From the NCBI GenBank assembly GCA_022453515.1, contig JAJNNY010000006.1, positions 1 to 64,000 on the forward strand: a stretch of DNA of 64,000 bases. Direction: 5' to 3'. Shown piece by piece: positions 60,655 through 64,000 of this stretch; position 1 is the first letter of the stretch, and each line of letters starts with the position of its first letter. The notes beneath the pieces were generated by a model. It did not search any database. It was given only the letters and a program-made list of their open reading frames with translations, and was not told the DNA's origin. Origin of the DNA: Astrocystis sublimbata. Its lineage: Eukaryota; Ascomycota; Sordariomycetes; Xylariales; Xylariaceae. The position numbers and the translations under genes are program-made.

Positions 60655-61196
60655 CCAGAACTCCAAAATTCCACCAGGGTATGAAGTTGGCCCAAGGGGC
60701 CCACCACGTCTGAGGAAAGCACTCGCCTCATCCTTCAACTCGAAACCCAAGTTACATGATTCCGTGAGGGGTATATGATGTTTTGTTTGAATCCTTCCTG
60801 GGGTTATATCCGTACTTGATGCCCTGAGTTGGTCGATCTGTGACGAGAAAGAAGAGATCATTGTCCCTATGCCCTACTACACAGGCTTCAAGCCCACGGT
60901 CCAAGAACGACCCAAAGCTTCGCTTATACCGGCAACTTTTCAGTCCCTCGAGGGATATCAGAGCCTCGACGATGTCTTCAGCCCTCAGATGAGCCAGGAC
61001 CAGCAGGCTCTCGAGAGTGCACTGCGGAAAGCTGCTTCTGACGGCGTGAAGGTTCGGGCCGTCCTGATTCCCAAGTATGAAACTATTGCGTCTAAGACCT
61101 CCATCTTATACGCAGTCTCCTAACTACCATGATACTATTAGTCCTCATAATCCACTTGGCCAGTGCTATGTGATAAAACCACCTGATACTGGTTGA
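60655..61196 (+). pseudogene. PLP-dependent aminotransferase relic (ACC-synthase-like), internal fragment
   Basis: About 150 codons of a fold-type I aminotransferase of the ACC-synthase-like group survive. A piece near 60695-60780 reads GPRGPPRLRKALAS and ends in a TGA near 60778. After a shift it resumes near 60800 (VLDALSWSICDEKEEIIVPM) and stays open through EGYQSLDDVF to VRAVLIP at about 61074. A proper 67-nt intron (61075-61141, GTATGA, CTAAC branch, TTAG) joins to PHNPLGQCY, the family hallmark, but a TGA follows at 61194-61196. The PLP-lysine region and everything C-terminal are absent, as is the N-terminus. It is therefore inactive. Confidence 0.75.
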
Positions 61197-61997
61197 TCTA
61201 CGCCAACTTAAGGTACTCACTCGCCCGATAGGTATCGGCAGTACTTGGACGGAAATTCCATAGCGGGTAACTCGAGATCGGCATATGCCAAGCAATACCC
61301 GCTGTGCTAAGCAACGCGCCCCCTGCTCGCTTGTCCCGTCCGCCACAGGCATGACAGGACAGAACCCCTCGCTCGGGAGAAGGTTAGGTTAGCTCGAACC
61401 TAGAACCGGCGGGCCTGCGCCGAGCCCGCTGCTGCCCGCTCGCGTCCCCCTGCAGGGTGCACCGCAGTGCGCAGTGCGAGGTCGCAATATTGGTTTGGCT
61501 AGCGAGCTAGGTAGCTAGGGGCTACCTAGGCAGGCTAGCTAGGTAGGTCCAGGTGATTGACGTTGGCTGGCGGGGCACTACGTAGCTATAGTGGGTCATG
61601 GTGGGCTTCAGTGGGGTCCATCTCCCGCACACCACGAGCCTGCGACTGGAATTGTGACTGGCGAGACCATGCCTACTTACCTACTACCTAACTATTACAT
61701 TCTCACTTGCATCTCGACTTGGGCAGTTGGTCTTTTTATTCTCCTCCCCCCCTCCATACTTACTTATTTTTTTACTTGCACAATAGCTTTGTCAGTCAGT
61801 CCGTCCGTCCCTGTCAGGCCTTTGTTATTGCTGCCCCATCTCGACTGTCCCTTGCCCGTCCCCAACCGTTCCGACAAGCGGACAAGGGAACTCGAATCTT
61901 TTGGTCCATCTTGACACCGTCTCCTCTACACATTCTCTCCAGCAGATCCTGCGACCCTCGACCCTCGACCCTCGACCTTCTACCGACGAACTGCGAC
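61197..61997. other. Intergenic DNA upstream of AMP deaminase
   Basis: No gene. It contains a CTAGGTAGCTAGGGGCTACC / TAGCTAGGTAGGTCC block (about 61507-61550), repeated GTCCGTCC and CCCTCGACCCTCGAC (61960-61977), and a C+T-rich leader. Confidence 0.5.
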
Positions 61998-64000
61998 ATG
62001 TCCCGTCAGTCCTCTGTGTTTCTCTACGCCCGCTTGACCTTCGTCACTCGCCCCACGTCCCACATCCCGTCCGCTGACAGGATCATGTAGCATCCTCGCG
62101 TTCGAAGTCGCAGCGGCCGCCTGTCGACTTCGATGAGGACGATGGATCCGACACTTTTACCCACGACCTCGAACACCACGACTCGGCCGACGAGCACGAC
62201 AAGGACGAGGACGAGGACGAAGGCGGCCACCCGTCGCAACGCACAGGCGGCGCCAGTATCCATGCCGGCGTCGACGATGACGACGACGACGAGGATGAGT
62301 CGTCTCCTGCGCTGGAGGACGGCATGCTACCTCGGGATGTCCCTAGGAAGACCACCTTCTACGATCCAGTAGCTGAGCGCCAGATGTCCCAGACCGATGC
62401 CAAGCTCTTCTACCAGCGAAGCAAGCGCGATCTCCTCAAGAACGATGGCGGCAGCTGGAGTCATTCGCAGAATACCCCCCAGGGCAGCCCCCCGACTGCG
62501 CCCAACGACGGCCCGGGCGCAAGCATAAGCACCGGAGCCGGAGCTGGAGTCGCTGCCGCTGCCGCTGCCGCCGCCGGTGCTGGTGCTAGTGCTAGTGTAG
62601 GTGTGCAAGCACAGGCGCCTGCTAGGCCCAGTCTCCTCTCGTTGCCGCCTGCCGCCCAGAGCTACAGTCTTCCGCATATCGAAGGCTCTCCCAGCCCGGT
62701 GCCTCGCGGTTCCTACATAGCTCCCCGGACGGCTACCCGCCCGTCCCTAGGTCACCATACTGGCTCCCGCTATGTTGGACGCCAACCTACCCACCGCTTT
62801 ATGCGGCAGGATTCATCGGACTGGCAGCCGGCGCAAGCCAACATGGAGCTCCCCGGTGTGGCACCCATCGGCATCGCGGATGCCTCCGGTGACAATGAAG
62901 CGCACATCACTGCTGAACTGAGCGAAATATTCCAGAACATACAGCAGGTCCTCGATATCCGTCATAAATACATCCGTTTGTCTCTGCAGCGCGATGGGGA
63001 TAACCCCAACGACGATCCGAGCTGGCAGATCTACCCGCCTCCGCCAGAACCTGCCTGGACCGACCCTCCCCCACCCGATCAGCAGGCAAATGGCCAAAAC
63101 ACTGGTGCCAATAGCATGAGCAATAGCATCGTTCTCCCACCGCAGGGTGGTGTTGCCACGCGCGAGAATGATACTCTGAATGGAGAACTCGATGGGCGGG
63201 ACGGGCGGCGTAAGAAGCCCTTCAAGAGGCGCAAGGCCGGGCAAGACATCGGCGAGGACTTTGATATGGATGATCTATCACCTCTCCCTCAAGCCAGTGA
63301 ATTCACCTTTCGCTTGGATGAGAGTGGCGTATACCAAGTTTTCGAGAACACAGCTGCTGAGGCCGCCAACACCCCAGTCGTCGGTGTTCCTACCATCAAG
63401 GACTTCTATATGGATCTCGAAAAGATATTGCTGGTGTCATCGAACGGACCAAGCAAAAGTTTCGCTTTCCGGCGATTGCAGTATCTGGAAGGCAAGTTTA
63501 AGCTATACGCACTTCTCAACGAGTATCAGGAGACGGCCGATACCAAGAAGGTTCCGCACCGCGACTTCTACAACGTGAGAAAGGTGGACACACACGTTCA
63601 TCATTCCGCTTGTATGAATCAGAAACATCTTCTCCGTTTCATCAAGAGTAAGATGAAGAAATGCCCCGATGAATACGTGCTGTTCAGGGATGGCAAATAC
63701 CTTACCCTCAGAGAGGTGTTCGAAAGTATCAAACTGACGGCATACGACTTGAGCATTGACACCCTGGATATGCATGTGTGTATAACCCACCTTGTGTCAT
63801 TTAAGGGGCACTAATTGACCACGTATACAGGCGCATACCGACTCCTTCCACCGGTTTGACAAGTTCAATCTGAAATATAACCCAATTGGCGAGTCACGGC
63901 TGCGGACTATTTTCCTTAAGACAGACAATCACATCCAGGGCCGATATCTAGCCGAGATCACCAAGGAGGTCATATCCGATCTTGAATCGAGCAAGTACCA
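61998..64000 (+). CDS. AMD1: AMP deaminase, 3' end outside the window
   Basis: Deaminates AMP to IMP and so balances adenine and guanine nucleotides. The proposed start is ATG 61998 in a 7-nt first exon (ATGTCCC, donor GTCAGT at 62005), joined to 62091-63775; a third exon begins at 63831 and runs off the window. If that splice is wrong, the first in-frame ATG is 62324. The N-terminal 330 residues are low-complexity (Asp/Glu run, Ala/Gly run, Pro-rich, [10 protein letters not shown]), as in fungal AMP deaminases. Catalytic-domain signatures follow: [40 protein letters not shown] (the zinc-binding HxH), [11 protein letters not shown], and [20 protein letters not shown] after the 55-nt intron 63776-63830. 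The intact part shows no lesions. Confidence 0.9.

Noticed and set aside
60310..60861. 183-codon minus-strand frame
   Set aside because: Its right half is antisense to the aminotransferase relic and the rest has no family resemblance.

Overview
The window is nuclear DNA of a filamentous ascomycete (Pezizomycotina, most likely a Sordariomycete). The evidence is compact genes with short introns of about 50-160 nt (GTAAGT/GTATGT donors, CTAAC-like branch points, YAG acceptors), one-gene transcription units on both strands, orthologues of standard fungal housekeeping genes, and an AT-rich, gene-free left end that looks like DNA decayed by repeat-induced point mutation. The species cannot be named from sequence alone. 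There is no prokaryotic, phage or CRISPR signal. All exon limits were read by eye from splice consensus and protein-family conservation.

Layout. 1-1.7 kb: AT-rich relic with two short tandem duplications. 2.8-10.6 kb (+): RPB7 (RNA polymerase II), ADE2 (purine synthesis, with a GC-AG intron), and a KamA-type lysine 2,3-aminomutase with 11 exons. 10.6-14.2 kb: non-coding. 14.2-15.2 kb (+): a conserved-looking fungal protein of unknown function. 17.2-21.8 kb (-): VPS10 vacuolar sorting receptor. 25.1-27.0 kb (+): NTF2-like-fold protein with a long disordered tail. 27.9-29.9 kb (-): amino-acid permease. 31.0-33.0 kb (-): class I ER alpha-1,2-mannosidase. 34.2-35.9 kb: ATG10 (+) and the U2 snRNP B'' homologue (-), converging with 47 bp between stops. 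36.5-37.8 kb (+): Arp2/3 subunit ARC40. 38.7-42.7 kb (-): large F-box protein with two C2H2-like sites. 43.7-45.1 kb (+): RNA1 (RanGAP). 45.5-48.2 kb (-): dynamin DNM1. 49.5-50.5 kb (-): unknown protein. 52.2-54.1 kb (+): CDC55 (PP2A B subunit). 55.9-57.4 kb (+): YEA4-type nucleotide-sugar transporter. 58.9-61.2 kb: two broken genes, an O-methyltransferase and a PLP aminotransferase, probably remains of a secondary-metabolite locus. 62.0 kb to the end (+): AMP deaminase, cut by the window edge.

Functional links are loose, as usual in fungi. ADE2 and AMP deaminase are both purine enzymes but lie 55 kb apart. VPS10, MNS1, YEA4, DNM1 and ATG10 serve membrane traffic, glycosylation, organelle division and autophagy. 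RPB7, U2B'' and RNA1 serve transcription, splicing and nuclear transport.

The most noteworthy items are the paired OMT/aminotransferase relics, the fungal lysine 2,3-aminomutase with an apparently missing barrel segment and a 22-nt exon, the GC-AG intron of ADE2, tandem peptide repeats in the F-box protein, a translatable intron in the NTF2-like gene, and a palindromic CCTAGGTACC-type sequence scattered almost only through 5' intergenic DNA.
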